From the NCBI GenBank assembly GCA_951804985.1, contig OX638133.1, positions 2,872,501 through 2,936,500 of the forward strand: a stretch of DNA of 64,000 nucleotides, given 5' to 3'. The number at the start of each line of letters is the position of its first letter. Within the stretch, counting starts at the first letter, position 1. Positions 48,501 to 58,810 of the stretch are shown here, one piece after another. This DNA is from Dryomyza anilis (Eukaryota > Arthropoda > Insecta > Diptera > Dryomyzidae). The notes below the pieces were generated by a model. It was not told the origin of the DNA. It saw only the letters and a list, made by a program, of their open reading frames with translations, and ran no database searches. Both the position numbers and the translations under genes were made by a program.

Positions 48501-49155
48501 TGCTAGCCGTGCCCTGCTGTATGACGCGATGCACGATTACCTGACCCTGCTGTTGTGTTATGCTTAGCGTGCGCATTTCCGCGCCAGAATCCGTCGGCTC
48601 TGCGGCACTAATCGACGGCAGTTCAACGGCGGCGCTCTCCTTTGAGTTGCCTGCACCCATTGTGGTCACTTTTTTCGATGTCGCGGAGCAGCTACTTAGT
48701 GCGCGTTGTACGATTTCCGTCGCCGAGTCGCGAATAACTGTGTCAGTATTGCTGATTGGCAGGCCCATGGCAGTCGCTGTTTTTGCGGCGACTGGCGGCT
48801 GCCTGCAGTTCGCCGCAAATTCGGTGGAGGCGCAGTGGTTGCTGTTGTTCGCGGCGGTGGGTGGCGCAATGCGCGACGTAATTAAGTCGTCATCGTTCGA
48901 ACTTTGAGTTGCCGGCACTATTGGCGAAACGCCAACATGTTGCTGCAAGTGATGTTGTTGTTGCGGTTGCTGATGTTGTTGTTGTTGTTGCTGCTGTTGC
49001 AACAACGGCGCGTCGTGCTGTTTTGTGGCATTTTTCTTGGTCGGCTGCTGCTGCTCTTGTTGTTGTTCTTGATCATCTTTGTTGTTGTTATTATTATTAT
49101 TTTTATTGCGATTTTTATTGCGTTTATTTTTATTTTTTTGGCGATAATTTGGCAT
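42214..49155 (-). CDS. CAP: Giant N-terminal exon of CAP, with read-through tail
   Basis: An open frame of 2313 codons. The ATG sits in a good fly context (CGAAAAATG) and is the first Met after an in-frame TAA 24 bases upstream, so the start is well supported. The first 2193 residues are shared by all forms; a strong donor (GAGG/GTGAGT) follows at 42575. The protein is mostly disordered: basic K/N-rich residues 1-25, poly-N, poly-Q at about 53-60, five VIVH-like repeats (206-317), an acidic run (407-425), proline-rich SH3 or EVH1-type ligands (797-825, 1058-1067, 1158-1168) and poly-Q at 1179-1198. Probable helical or coiled segments lie at about 1600-1675, 1925-1965 and 1995-2020, and three RxFxxP-type repeats at 1675-1732. 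No catalytic domain is seen. Known: fly CAP forms have long low-complexity N-terminal regions ahead of SoHo and SH3 domains. Inferred: a scaffold part that displays short linear motifs. Assignment to CAP rests on the downstream SoHo exons and matching phase, not on this exon alone. Confidence 0.93.
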   Translation of the reverse strand: MPNYRQKNKNKRNKNRNKNNNNNNNKDDQEQQQEQQQPTKKNATKQHDAPLLQQQQQQQQHQQPQQQHHLQQHVGVSPIVPATQSSNDDDLITSRIAPPTAANNSNHCASTEFAANCRQPPVAAKTATAMGLPISNTDTVIRDSATEIVQRALSSCSATSKKVTTMGAGNSKESAAVELPSISAAEPTDSGAEMRTLSITQQQGQVIVHRVIQQGTASSSEEEGASLNSQLDDNEPKLIVHAAHNKLDEQQVPLEKKESKVIIHEISRASPENETKAVTSETKESKIIIHEILRETTDTNTAPIDSSTSPKVIVHKVLQQDYRVESPQPSPTKKQHNTFSGKVKKSRSLDDEEAVEDNELQIQEMSDNSSGGETDNPPLITEAESTDEDYVERAASSHIISIQTLPMEQEECDEDEDEEYEDDEEPNSTGSGNRENYKQRRAQKRAALENHFLPQFLSPRYLDSIKEENSDMSDARSENSDLPLSRSASGNFDDEHDLDEPNSKAKKANAVFPRSHLDFSRKHKHGPVPKAPTLPNVIREETVPMVVEAKLIEPAPIAERCSSWSSGLTPESEAAEVVYINSASSSVSDLLELDYEEGAAGAARATVDLDTDVHAIFAKPNENAIGAVSAVSESANTETSELHDNQRESTPVNQMPATATLLECTKQLTQNMSTTTTMRTTRSTNEQTSKHNGSDQSSSSSEQLIETILASDDDTNNNNKNTSRDFANCEISTPTTGASTTLPASCESIAKPIKLTSAVLTSNTQMNDLREILKTSVVNASVSNGASSPPITPHRAAPPPPPPVKGAYSLHDLPTQPPPVPPPPQSYEQHNPLHSEDVAPAPVFRIGAPISAHNFSHTSNTSNTTSNTAQPPAAASTSPKPHLASFLTRQESADSHCSDSTTHSQCTAINMGSLPHCDWADFDEASSVSGGITTTTDGEQSYNLESSDDAASTYDAASQDASIKKLRLLCTETLAALPYGEDILVELANVAQNIGESRANKACAQQTGDMPYPLPVLPQISDIQVPSDPGHLLSGNRPSVSLTQVPPAAKASEMPKSPSPPPVPAPPNENAWIGLPTVADPKLLVCLSPSQRSYMAEEKTATQQPDQLLDAHKKFIERRGYHEYSSEQVNAINSERAAEHKIVETAAMMKKLRESLTPPPPIPPPPVPTKSVETMAKTQQQQQQQKQQQQQEHEQQQQRVNGTGFGNANEHNLFADEEENKHRLLAIIHDTNEAKEQNQQQKQSQNPSSHENNSRQTSDKPAAQAAAANSEQKQTPTTTSPPAQQSAHNLAHFANSDTQRKESSTKSSTSCSTTKTVHTSTSLRQPVTGTSGEKFPQILPDKMQTIDNEFARVFPAMSHNDIFDQKRFSNIEKSGSQAPYCSQLLSTQPKRYSNIETSSFESKKRIENGRVVYDVSDSKRESFVDGEKPNGNSLLHFPVEEPTPSTTTPTTTEATQWPPSVNAAAAQHTNIGSMNGKVAEPPAVATSNVGEIMSALNLNTSAAAPTHADAATHSAASNTTTTTTKTEETHEKSEKSINSQHSENSTFNKNISSTYEEFRQRAKAAAEAAATATTPFTAPAMTTSDHKQSSTSSSSSVFHFDHEKLFKDFDDLSKQLNVELEHGKAQKEQREKSASLYDLSRMQTESKTRFDELKRQRHDHMQELEREIERSRRSRQFRVPMQLENDPSRRQSMPRTFEIPIRIENGEEHQAPASAPVTNEHEPRTYEIPVHVEPHYTVTSPMPMPADYADAARFRRAESMFNLTDNQQHQQHYRQRTSSNSQTDDWTRYASDLGSSENITRPFAREVEICYQRCRPQVIRAPRMSVSTNDLSSTTSQSQSYDAYNAYNVRRTHAPMLSQVPQKSKPQYLSCHSMIERNPNPTYISTTSRRGVSPAPATPTSPAAAPYTATDNSRDGDVRQRRASLPREIHEQQLKYIASKEQELKTEFERLENERRRLLEEMQRAPAMPVSPRVMRESYRPAPKLPTLSEDEVFRQQMAEEWLSKVAEREERRLHKIIKISKINEEAAAGLNLPAPPACPKVDIGDEFLKRVKERRSKLAMPSDSDWESGAESQPAAAQGHVSEGEEMPLVKIIEGKAETDLRQLPKHLREFAKFSNHHREELDGGHREVHEEEERRQEANDNSTSSAIKKSSIVKTYKVSRCPGGGQSQAQLQRAANAAPQSPHMTGASKEEGECSQSKTYSTHKNASASASVTNKHHYYTARSTRSTNSTTPSPNTTTASVNSMATSNTSSNVSPIASPHANSNVSSNASSNLSSNSTPNESTDTSFGAGSFVGMALVFGLSAWSAWKKYT

Positions 49156-50380
49156 TTTTCGATAGTTGTTGTTAAAAACTTAAACACAAAAACTTAAAAC
49201 TTAAACTGTGTGGTATGTAATTTTTCACTGTGCGGAAATGCGTTCGAAATACAGCATAGATCGTTTGAAAAGTTGCTCAACAAAAGAAAAAACAAAAAGT
49301 CGTGTTACGTGCGTGCAAGACTAGAACCGCCTGCTCGACGGGACCCTCTATAAATACTGAACGATAATCTGACGTCCGGACGGGCGGACGCATAGAAATG
49401 TTCGATCGAGAAGGTGACACGCGCGCGTTCTGTGCTGCTTCGGCACAGAGATATTGAGATGAAAACGACGGACGATCGTGCCCTGTGAATATTATGCTCA
49501 CTCCATCAAATCAGTGCGCAGCGTCGTCATAAAAAATATTTTCAAAAATATTTTATATTTTGAAATATTTATGTGTGTTTGTTTTTGTTGTTGCTTTTGA
49601 TATGAGCGAGAAAAATCTAAAAACTCGCGTGCGTTCGTTGCTAACACTTTTCACTCGTTACTCTGTATACAACACGCTGTTTTGATGCGCCGCATTAACA
49701 ACGAGTAGGGATAACGAGTGGGCGCTTTCTGTCGATATTATTGTGCTGCCCGTTGTTGATGTTGTTGCCTAATAATCACTGCAGCACAACCGAAACCGTA
49801 AACGAGGCTAACCGAACGCGCGAACGACTCTTCGCTGAATCGATTGCGTTCGTTTTTTTATTTTAGAAATTTTCTTTAATTTGGAAAATTCATTCAATTC
49901 GCTGCGATTCGTTTTGTTGTTTTGAAATCAGCTGCGCACACGAAGTGTATGCTTCGTCGTGTCTGCTATGAAATGCACAAAGTGAGTGAGAGAGCGATTA
50001 AGAGAGCGAGCGAGCGAGATGTCAGTTGAGGGGTGCGCGCAATAAAGTTTTATTGGCCACTCATTAAAGCTTAAGCACTTAAATACTTTGCCGCAAATCG
50101 AAGGTTCGAGGGCGCACGTTTGGCAACTGAACTGTACTACTGAACGCGTCGTGTTGAACAGACAAAGTGTACTGCGGCCAGTGGCTGCGTCATTGTCGGA
50201 TCGCAGGCCCAATTAACGATGGTGCTCATACGCAGGTGTGGGCTGCCGCCGCAGCACTACCACCGAAGGGAATCGACGAAAATGGCGCGACGGAAGAAGA
50301 GCTAGAATCATGTGCGACGAACTGAAGACGTTTACAAAGTGCTAAGTTTCCTAATGTGGTAATGGGTTAGGGCAGTGGCG
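49156..50380 (-). promoter_or_regulatory. 5' UTR and likely promoter region of long CAP form
   Basis: Just before the ATG is an in-frame TAA (49180-49182) and, further up, acceptor-like sites (ACCACACAG, TTCCGCACAG), so the leader may be spliced. GC-rich DNA runs from 49280 to 50300. The minus strand has GTTCAGTTGCCAAACGTGCG with A+1 at about 50128 and a second TTCAGTAG at about 50141, both good initiator matches. A TATAAATA on the plus strand at 49349-49356 could serve a divergent start. The exact start site cannot be told. Confidence 0.4.
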
Positions 50381-50545
50381 TAGTGATTCGGAAGGGCTGA
50401 ATGTATGCGTACTATGCTTTTTATTATTTTTATATCCTAAGTACAATCTTAAAATTTCTTGCTCGAAGCTATTCATCAAACAATTTAAAGTCTTTCAAGA
50501 ATAATAAAACTTTGTTTTTATAACAAAAAAGTCAGAGTTTTTAAT

Positions 50546-51230
50546 ATATACTTGGTACTCAAAAAATGTTTGTCTCTAGGACAACAAGTAAGAAGTTATT
50601 TGAAACAGAATCGGCACAGTTTTGGCCTACGATATACCCTGCGTTATTCTCTATATTATCCCAACAATACGGCACTTCCTTCAATATATCGAATAGGAGT
50701 TATACCCGTGCAAATGGAAAATTCGATTTGAGATATAATTAGGCTTTTTTTAATCGATATTGCTTAATAGGCAATCTAGATATTGGTCATTTGAAATTCT
50801 CAGAACTCCAGAATTAAATTATTATTTCAGTCGAGAATCAGGGAAACATTTTATAAATTTACGCATGTAAATATCTCGAGCGAACTCTGGAAATGTGTAT
50901 CTGAAATTTAATGGATTGAAGACTTCTTTATCTTAGTAGACAATGGTCTAGGCTCATGATCGGGAATTGATAATATAATATTTTCTTTGTCATAACCCGA
51001 CCAGGCAAAAGAAATAAAAAAAATATAACAAAAAAATCAAAAATCTTTAAATACACTTGGTACTCAAAAATTGGAATCTCTAGGGCAATAATAAAGAAGT
51101 TATTCAAAATAGAATAGGTACAGTTTTTGCCTACGATATTTCCTACCTTATTATCTATATTGTCGCAACAATATGGCACTTTCTTCAATATATCGAATAC
51201 GAGTTAGACCCGTGCAAATGGAAAATTCGA
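50546..51230. repeat. Direct repeat pair of about 185 bp
   Basis: 'cttggtactcaaaaa..tctctagg' to 'gacccgtgcaaatggaaaattcga' occurs at about 50546-50730 and again at 51050-51230. The 320 bases between are AT-rich. Confidence 0.75.
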
Positions 51231-51239
51231 AATATTCCA

Positions 51240-51790
51240 GAAAAAAGCCAAAAATTTTACCTCGGGGACCCCAAATAAAATTTTTGGCATGGTCGAGGCA
51301 GTTTAATAATATATTTTTGTTATATTTCAAACAGACAAAGGTGAAGTTTGTATCAACAGGTGTCTATTTTCTGCCCGTTCCCTAAACATGACGTAAATCT
51401 GCCTTTAAAATTACACAAAATTGTAAGTGCAAAATCTCCCGAGACAAAATTTCCGGCATTTTTCAGGAATATTTCATGGATATATCTGGCAAACACACAG
51501 ATAAATGGAATATTTTGGGAAGTGTATAGCAGGTTGTAAATTTTTGTGGAATTTTAATGGCAGATTCACGGCATGTTTAGGAAACGGGCAGAAAACAGAC
51601 GGCTTGTGGTACAAACTTCGCCTGTTTCTGTTTGAAATATGTCGAAAAAAAATTTCAAAATGTCTTCAACCCTGCCAATAATGATTCCTAGGGATGCTAT
51701 ACACTTCCCAAAATATTCCATTTATCTGTATTTTTGCAGGAAATATGCCAGAAATATTCCTGAAAATGCCAAACATTTTGTCTCGGGTAA
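51240..51790. mobile_element. Foldback element of the 16400/19560 family
   Basis: 'aacagacaaaggtgaagtttgtatcaaca..ctgcccgttccctaaacatg' in the left arm is matched by the inverted 'catgtttaggaaacgggcagaaaacag' and 'acttcgcctgtttctgtttgaaatat' in the right arm. The arms are about 200 bases and imperfect. Confidence 0.72.
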
Positions 51791-52239
51791 AGTTTATATT
51801 TTATACAAAACCATACAAAATACTAACAAAAAAAATCACCGAAAAAGAAATACTGCTCAAGGTCATGGACTGTCACACTCTAGAAACCTCCGAACACCTT
51901 TGGCAGCACTGCCACTGTCACCACAGAGCAGCCAAACAATGAATGAGTCAGCCAGTCAGTCTCGCAGTCTCACAGTCGGTCGGTCGGTTGGTTGTTTGGT
52001 GTGAACAGCAATTGAATGCGTAAACATAAAATTACAAAATTTAAATTCGCACACAAAAAGGCAATCCAAACAACAATTACGAAAACCACAGCCGCTGAAA
52101 GAGTCGAAAAAGAAGTCTGCGCCGCACATTATTATCGCACATTATCGCTCTCTGTTTTGCTTCAACTTCACATTTATTCGATGATTTGTTTTGTGTACTT
52201 CTTATTGTTTATCAGCTGCTTTATCTTTAGTCACGATCG

Positions 52240-52620
52240 CCGTGTCTGATAAGCTGCTGCCCGAAAAGCTTTTGATACAACTCTGACGCACCGCGAAGCT
52301 TTCGCGCGCGCGACAAGCGAATGTGCAACCGTTATTGTTACCGCCTGTCTGCAGCGGTGCGCGAATAAATATTCGCACAAATATAATTTAAAACAATAGA
52401 ACCAGCCCCGTGAATTATATGCGTTCGAACGTCCGCGCGGCGTAGTCTCAACACAACTGCCGCAATGACACTGCAACGGCCCGTGCTTTGCTGTGCCGGC
52501 TGTGGCCAGTTGAACGGCGACGACGACGCCGCGGTTGCACTCGATGTCACGGTAATGCTGTGAAGAAGGGGTTGTGCGGCACACGATTACGTGCGGTGGC
52601 GCGATAAGAATTGTGCACTT
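52240..52620. promoter_or_regulatory. GC-rich, CpG-containing patch
   Basis: About 380 bases of clearly raised GC. On the minus strand GCGTCAGAGTTGTATCAAAA and TTATCAGACACGGCGATCG are initiator-like. The open frames here (for example 117 codons, minus) show no domain or splice context. May be a distal CAP promoter or an enhancer. Confidence 0.25.
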
Positions 52621-53150
52621 TGTTTAAACGAACAAAAATAAAAAAATAAAAAAATTGACTAATCAACGGTGATCTTTGAAATATTAGGCAACACACACAC
52701 ACAACAAATTAAGCAATTGAAAAAGAAGCGATTGAGGCGAAATGTGTGTGCGGATAGAATACGATACGAGCACCAAATGATATAAATGGGATAATATGTT
52801 GAGAAAAATTTGAGGGCGTAATAGTACTTTTTTGAGGGCGTATTCACTTAACGAGTGGGGAGTAGTCAAATCTATATTTCGGACGTAGTTAACTAATTTG
52901 AAAACACAATTCAATAATTAGAATGTTTTAAAGGATCGTTCTCAATCTCAAAATTCTTCAGAAAATTCAATTATTTATATCTCGAATCAATAACGAAATT
53001 GATCTGTAATTTTTGGGGAACAAAACTCGTTTTCAAAACACCTCTCAAATTTTGTAGGCAATCTCGAAAAATTGAAAAAAATATATATATTAAAATTTTT
53101 AGTCGACACTATTTTTGATATAACGAAATTGCTCTGACATATTTGCATAA

Positions 53151-53670
53151 GGCTCATTCCACGTCAGCTATATAAATCTTGGACCGATGTCTTTCGATTT
53201 TGATGAAATTTTGAGGTTGGATAGTGACCAACAAATAAAAAATAATTGTGCACTTAGTTTTTTTGATTTCTCAATTCCTACAATGTTATGAGAATTTAAA
53301 CATCAAACTACTATATCAGATATTTATTTATTTATATCTCTGTAACTAATTTACATATTTTAATGTAACTAATGATTTATATAAGCTTTATAATCACGCA
53401 TTCAAATAAAAATAACACTTTAAAAAAATAAAATACATTTAACTTAGAAAAATTTTAAATATTTTTGAAATTACTGTTACGCCACACCATTTAAAATTTC
53501 AAAAACATTTTTTTATTGAAAAACTCGAGTTTTCCCCGTCGATTAAAAAATTAATATCGATGGCAGACCATAGCTATCAAGTTATAAAGTTAAATAGCCG
53601 ATTTTTCATTAATTTCATCAAAATCGGAAGACATAGTGTCAATATTGATATTTATGACGTGAAATGACCC
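53151..53670. mobile_element. Foldback/MITE, full copy of the 9199 family
   Basis: The left end GGCTCATTCCACGTCAG and the right end ATGACGTGAAATGACCC are inverted. The next segments, 'gatgtctttcgattttgatgaaat' and 'atttcatcaaaatcggaagacat', are inverted too. Confidence 0.8.
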
Positions 53671-53679
53671 ATAACAAAA

Positions 53680-54870
53680 ATGATATCATTTTCGAAACTC
53701 GTATTGAGTTTTACAATCTCGAATATTTGTAAAAAAAATATATTTAAATCTTCCATTTTTGATATAAATAATCTGAAATATCCGTAATATTTACAAAACA
53801 AAAACGATATTGCTCTCGAATTTTGTATCGACTTTAATTGATAAAGCTAATCTCGATATTGGTCATAGAAAACTCTAAATCACCAAGAATAACTTCCAGA
53901 ATAACACATTTTTAACTCACTTGAGAATCAAAGAAAACATTTTATTAATTGACGAATGTAAATATCTCAAACGAACTCGTGAAATAGGTATGTAGAATTT
54001 AATAGATTGAAATTCACTTTAGAAAATGTGCCTATAAAAGAACTCGAATCACTTCTCGACCTGGGGGGTTACTCTGTAATGCGATTCGAAAGTGATATTA
54101 CTCGCATTCTAATAAATGGTACTTTGGTAGTGTGATTTTGGCTTTCAAATTTGGAGTTTTCGTATTAAAACACACAAAGTGCCAACACGGCTACCTTTTC
54201 AATTCCGTTAGATTGTATGAATTTACCTTCGTAACGCTTTGTTCTTCCAATAAAATTGACTTTCGTATCGCATTGACTTTCGAATCGCAATACATATTAA
54301 CCCCCTTGAGCTTTCTGAGTTTTTAAACTTCGAATTTTTGCGATATCTTGTAGTTTTTCAATTTTCTCTTTTGAAAGAGAACGGACTCCTGTTAAGCTTT
54401 TTTCATGTCTACCTAAGTAGAAATTGGTCAAGGGTCATCATCGGGAAATGATAATTGAATATTTGAATATAACCCGTTCTGGACAGATTAAAAAGAATCA
54501 AAAAAAAATAATTGATTAATAATTAATAATTGAAAACAACACAGAAAGGGATCATGCGGATCGTTCGGAATACAGCCAAGTCATCAGTTATTGTCTAAGA
54601 TAATTGAATCAAAAGACGTGTACTCGAATCCTAACTCAATTTGATTTCTGCTATCTCTGTCTTGTTTCTTTATTAATTATTCATTGATTCTTTATTGGTG
54701 ATATTTTATTCTTTATTGGTTTTTTTTAGATTCCTTTTCGATTCTTTCTTGATACTTTTTTGATTATTACTTGATTCTTTCTTGAGTCTCTCTAAAAAAT
54801 GTCTCTTGGAAATTTTCTAAAAACTTACTCGAATCCAAACTTAATTTGATTTCTGATATCTCTATCATTA
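53680..54870. other. AT-rich DNA with GATTCTT runs at its end
   Basis: No gene seen. From about 54640 a degenerate TTGATTCTTT repeat begins; it reappears at 57370-57730 and 58400-58800 on the far side of the repeats below. Confidence 0.5.
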
Positions 54871-55249
54871 ATCTTTATTGATTACTAGCTGGACCCGTGC
54901 ACGACTCGTGCCAAGATTTTCTGAATTCAAAGATATGGAGCGATTTTATTAATATAAAAAACATTTTTTTATTATTGATATGAGGGGCCCGTGCTTAGCT
55001 GTTGAAATTTTTTTATTCGTTTTATAAATGTGGTAACCAAATAATTCTCCGCCAAAACAACTTTTCTCAAAGACAATTTTTTCTCAGACTGCGCTTCTCC
55101 GCAGAATTATTCTCAGTAGAAATCTTCCCGTAAAATCCACATAGAACGCTTTCCCGTAGAATTCTCAACGTAGAATTCATCCCGGTAGAATTGTTCCCGG
55201 TAGAATTCTTTCCTGTAGAATTCTTCCCCGTAGAGTTTTTCCCAGTAGA

Positions 55250-56375
55250 AGTTTTAGAGTGGTGGGTTTTAATGTAGTAAGTTTCGGTGTAGTGAGTTTA
55301 GATGTTGTGAATTTTGGAGTGGTGAGTTTAATTGTGGTTAGTTTTGGTGTGGTGAGTTTTAGTGTGGTGAGTTTTAGTGTGGTGAATTTGAGTGTGGTGA
55401 GTTTAAGTGTGGTGTTTTTAAGTGTGGTGAGTTTTAGTGGTCAATTATAGTGTGGTGGGTTTTAGTGTGGTGAATTTTATTGTGGTGAGTTTTAGTGTGA
55501 TGAATTTTAATGTGATGAATTTTATTGTGGTGAGTTTTAGTGTAGTGAATTTTAGGGTGGTGAGTTTTAGTGTGGTTAATTATAGTGCGGTGGGTTTTAG
55601 TGTGGTGAATTTTAGTGCGGTGAGTTTTAGTGTGGTAAGTTTTAGTGTATCGAAATTTGAGTGTAGTGAGTTTTAATGTGGTGAGTTTAAAAGTGGTGAA
55701 TTTTAATGTGGTGAAATTTTAGTGTAGTGAGTTTTAGTGTGGTGAGTTTTAGTGTGGTGAAATTTTAGTGTGGTGAGTTTTAGTGTGTTCAATTTTAGTG
55801 TGTTGAATTTTTGTGTGGTGAGTTTTAGTGTGGTGAGTTTAATTGTGGTGAGTTTTAGTGTGGTAAGTTTTAGTGTGGTGAGTTTTGGTATGGTGAGTTT
55901 AAATGTGGTGAGTTTTAGTGTTGTGAATTTTAGTGCGGTGAGTTTGAGTGTGGCGACTTTTGGGTATAGTGAGTTTTAGTGTGGTGAGTTTTAGTGTGAT
56001 GAGTTTTAATGTGGAGAAATTTTAGTGTGGTGAGTTTTAGTGTGGTGAATTTTTGTGTGGTGAGTTTTAGTGTGGTGAAATTTTAGTGTGGTGGGTTTTA
56101 GTGTGGTGAGTTTAAGTGTGGTGAGTTTTAGTGTGGTGAGTTTTAGTGTGGTGAGTTTTAGTGTGGTGAGTTTTTGTGTGGTGAGTTTTAGTGTGGTGAG
56201 TTTTTAAGTGGTGAGTTTTAGTGTGGTGAGTTTTAGTGTGGTGAGTTTTAGTGTGGTGAATTTTAGTGTGGTGAGTTTTAGTGTGGTGAATTATAGTGTG
56301 GTGGGTTTTAGTGTGGTTAATTTAAGGGTGAATTTTAGTGTGGTGAGTTTTAGTTTGGTTAGTTTTAGTGTGGTG
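55250..56375 (+). repeat. 15-bp minisatellite (GTGGTGAGTTTTAGT)n
   Basis: About 75 units. As 15 is a multiple of three, long open frames with VSFSV pentapeptides appear; they are a by-product of the period and have no other support as genes. Confidence 0.93.
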
Positions 56376-56429
56376 AGTTTGTTTTTCTTTTTCTTTCCTT
56401 TTTTTGTTTTTCATTTAGTTTGGATTGTG

Positions 56430-57290
56430 GTTTTATGTGATTGGTTTTGTTTTTGTATTTTTGCTTTTGTTTTGTTTTGTGTTGTGCTTTTGCTTTTTTG
56501 TTTTTATTTTTTTTTTTTGTATTTGAGTTTTTTGTTTCATGTTCGTTGCTGGTGAAAGTGCCGAGTTATATCGTGTTTAGGTTGCATGGGAGGTGCCACG
56601 CCTCTTTGCCCAATCCCGCCCATATATAGCCTATCATTCCTTCCAGACCATACCGCATCTGTGGTAAAAATTTCAAGACAATCGGATCAGCCGTTTAGAC
56701 GGAGAAGCGGAACAAACGTGATTGCTTTTGTTTTTGTATTTTTGCTTTTGTTTTGTTTTGTGCTTTTGGTTTTTTGTTTTTAATTATTTTTGTGTATTTG
56801 AGTTTTTTGTTTCATGTTCGTAGCTGGTGAAAGTGCCGAGTTATATCGTATTGAAAGTTTAGGTTGTATGGGAGGTGCCACGCCTCTTTGTCCAATCCCG
56901 CCCATATATAGCCTATCATTCCTTCCAGACCATACCGCATCTGTGGTAAAAATTTCAAGAAAATCGGATCAGCCGTTTAGACGGAGAAGCGGAACAAACG
57001 TGATTGCTTTTGCTTTTGTATTTTTGATTTTGTTTTGTTTTGTGCTTTTGTTTTTTTGTTTTTAAATTTTTTTGTGTATTTGAGTTTTTTGTTTCATGTT
57101 CGTAGCTGGTGAAAGTGCCGAGTTATATCGTATTGAATGTTTAGGTTGTATGGGAGGTGCCACGCCTCTTTGTCCAATTCCGCCCATATATAGCCTATCA
57201 TTCCTTCCAGACCATACCGCATCTGTGGTAAAAATTTCAAGGTAATCGGATCAGCCGTTTAGACGGAGAAGCGGAACAAACGTACAAACG
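56430..57290 (+). repeat. 282-bp tandem triplicate
   Basis: The phrase CAGCCGTTTAGACGGAGAAG occurs with 'ccgtttag' at 56691, 56973 and 57255, exactly 282 apart. Each unit holds 'gggaggtgccacgcctcttt' and 'accataccgcatctgtgg'. The copies are very alike, so the expansion is young. Confidence 0.9.
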
Positions 57291-57362
57291 TACAAACGGA
57301 CAAACGTACAAACGTACAAACGTACAAACGTACAAACGTACAAACGTACAAACGAACAAACA
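57275..57362 (+). repeat. (GTACAAAC)n, about ten units
   Basis: Near-perfect 8-bp repeat at the right side of the composite element. Confidence 0.95.
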
Positions 57363-57369
57363 GATTTAT

Positions 57370-58810
57370 TATATTAATAGGATTCATTGATTCTTTATAG
57401 ATTATTTTTTTTATTCATTCTAGATTTTTTTTGATTAGTTTTTGATTATTACTTAGTTCTTTCTTGATTATCTCTTTGTTCTTTCTTTAACATTTTTGAT
57501 TATTTCATGATTCTTTAATGATTATTTCTTAATTCTTTATTGATCCGTTATTGATTCCTTTTTCATACTTTCGGAATTATCTCTTTTATTATTCTTTATT
57601 CTTTTTAAATTCTTTCCTGATTATGTTTACATTCTTCTTGAATCTTTCTTATTTTTTTTATTCTTCTTGATTCTGTCGTCATCATTATTTTCCTCATTAT
57701 TTTTTCTTTAATTTTTTAAAATTCTTTATTTATTCTTAATACAGCCAGGTACCCTATTCATTATTGAATGAATACGCGCTGCAAAAAAAGGCTCTTCCAA
57801 ACATAATTTTGCAGGCATTACATATATCTTTGGAGCTTTATGCAAACAAAAGTATTATTTCATTTTCAAACATTATTATAATAACAACAAAACATATTTT
57901 TGTTTTTGTTCAAACATATTTATGTTCAGAATGAATAATTTTCGGCGTTATTGCAAACATATATATGTTTGAATGTGAAAAATATTTTATTTATATTCGT
58001 TGTCTCCCAGTAACAATCACGAATAACCAAATACATATAATTCAAAGAACCTTTTATTGACGTTGGATGTGTTAAATAGCAGTAATATCAAACATACATA
58101 TATTAATATCTGATGAAAAATATATATTTCATATAGTAAATTTATGTAAATCCGCAATTAAAGCAATTTATGTTTAAATAACGTATAATAATATTTCAAT
58201 CTGAACAAAATAATAATACAATTCAATTATAATGTAATTAGATATTACTCCCAAGATTTATATGGTGATTTCGAATTACGTTATAATTACATTCGAGCAT
58301 ATTCAAACAAATCTTTTCTATCCGTGTAGTGATGTGGACGTGTAATATTTGACAATGTTTTGGAAATATCGAAAATATCTAAAATATTACTCGAATCTTA
58401 TATCAAATTTATTTTTGATACTTCTTTCTTGATTCGTTATTTTTTATTTTTTCTTGATTTTTTTTTTTTTTTGATATTTTTGATACTTTCTTGCTTGTTT
58501 CTTAATTAATTCTTGATTCTTTGTTAATACTTTCTTGATTTGTTTCTTGATTCTTTCTTGATTCTTTTTTGATTCTTTCTTGATCCTTTCTTGATCCTCT
58601 TTCTTGATTCGTTATTGATACTTTTTTATTTTTTCTTGATTATTTTTTTTTTTTGATATTTTTTGATACTTTCTTGCTTATTTCTGTATTAATTCTTGAT
58701 TCTTTGTTAATACTTTCTTGATTGGTTCTTGATTCTTTCTTGATTCTTTCTTGATCCTTTCTTGATTCTTTTTTTGATTCTTTTTTGATTCATTCCTGAT
58801 TTAATTATCT
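57370..58810. repeat. Degenerate TTGATTCTTTC repeats around AT-rich DNA
   Basis: Repeat blocks at 57370-57730 and 58400-58800 flank plain AT-rich DNA at 57740-58390, in which 'caaacatat..atgttt' phrases recur. No gene seen. Confidence 0.6.

Larger units (their letters stand above)
1816..49182 (-). other. CAP: CAP (SORBS/vinexin family) gene locus, 3' part missing
   Basis: Seen: eight minus-strand coding exons with matching splice phases, plus two alternative ends. In transcription order they are 49155-42576, 32807-32460, 27489-27427, 7369-6866, 6628-6533, 5329-5190, 4994-4922 and 1848-1816. The spliced protein carries a SoHo domain near its visible C-terminal end. Known of the family: SORBS proteins combine an N-terminal or central SoHo domain with three C-terminal SH3 domains, bind vinculin and act at integrin adhesions; fly CAP is described at muscle attachment sites and in chordotonal organs. 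Inferred: the SH3 exons lie beyond base 1. All junctions are phase 1 except 5190/4994, which is phase 0. The symmetric exons allow many in-frame splice forms. The exon joins are read by eye and no transcript was available. Confidence 0.88.
54885..57375 (+). mobile_element. Composite interspersed element rich in tandem repeats
   Basis: The left edge CTAGCTGGACCCGTGCACGA and the right part 'aatcggatcagccgttt..ggaacaaacg' followed by GTACAAAC units and 'tatattaatagga' resemble the ends of common insect non-autonomous elements. Between them lie three internal arrays listed separately. Both edges sit in the same GATTCTT-type repeat, so target duplication cannot be read. No protein is encoded. Confidence 0.55.

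Noticed and set aside
42214..49155. Assignment of the giant exon to an LMO7/Smallish-type protein
   Set aside because: Considered because of its coiled and low-complexity make-up, but no LIM domain is seen and the exon joins in phase to SoHo-coding exons, which fits CAP.
55259..56555. Long plus-strand frames encoding VSFSV repeats
   Set aside because: They come from the 15-bp minisatellite, whose period is a multiple of three and has no stop in that phase; no start context, splice sites or non-repeat coding flank.
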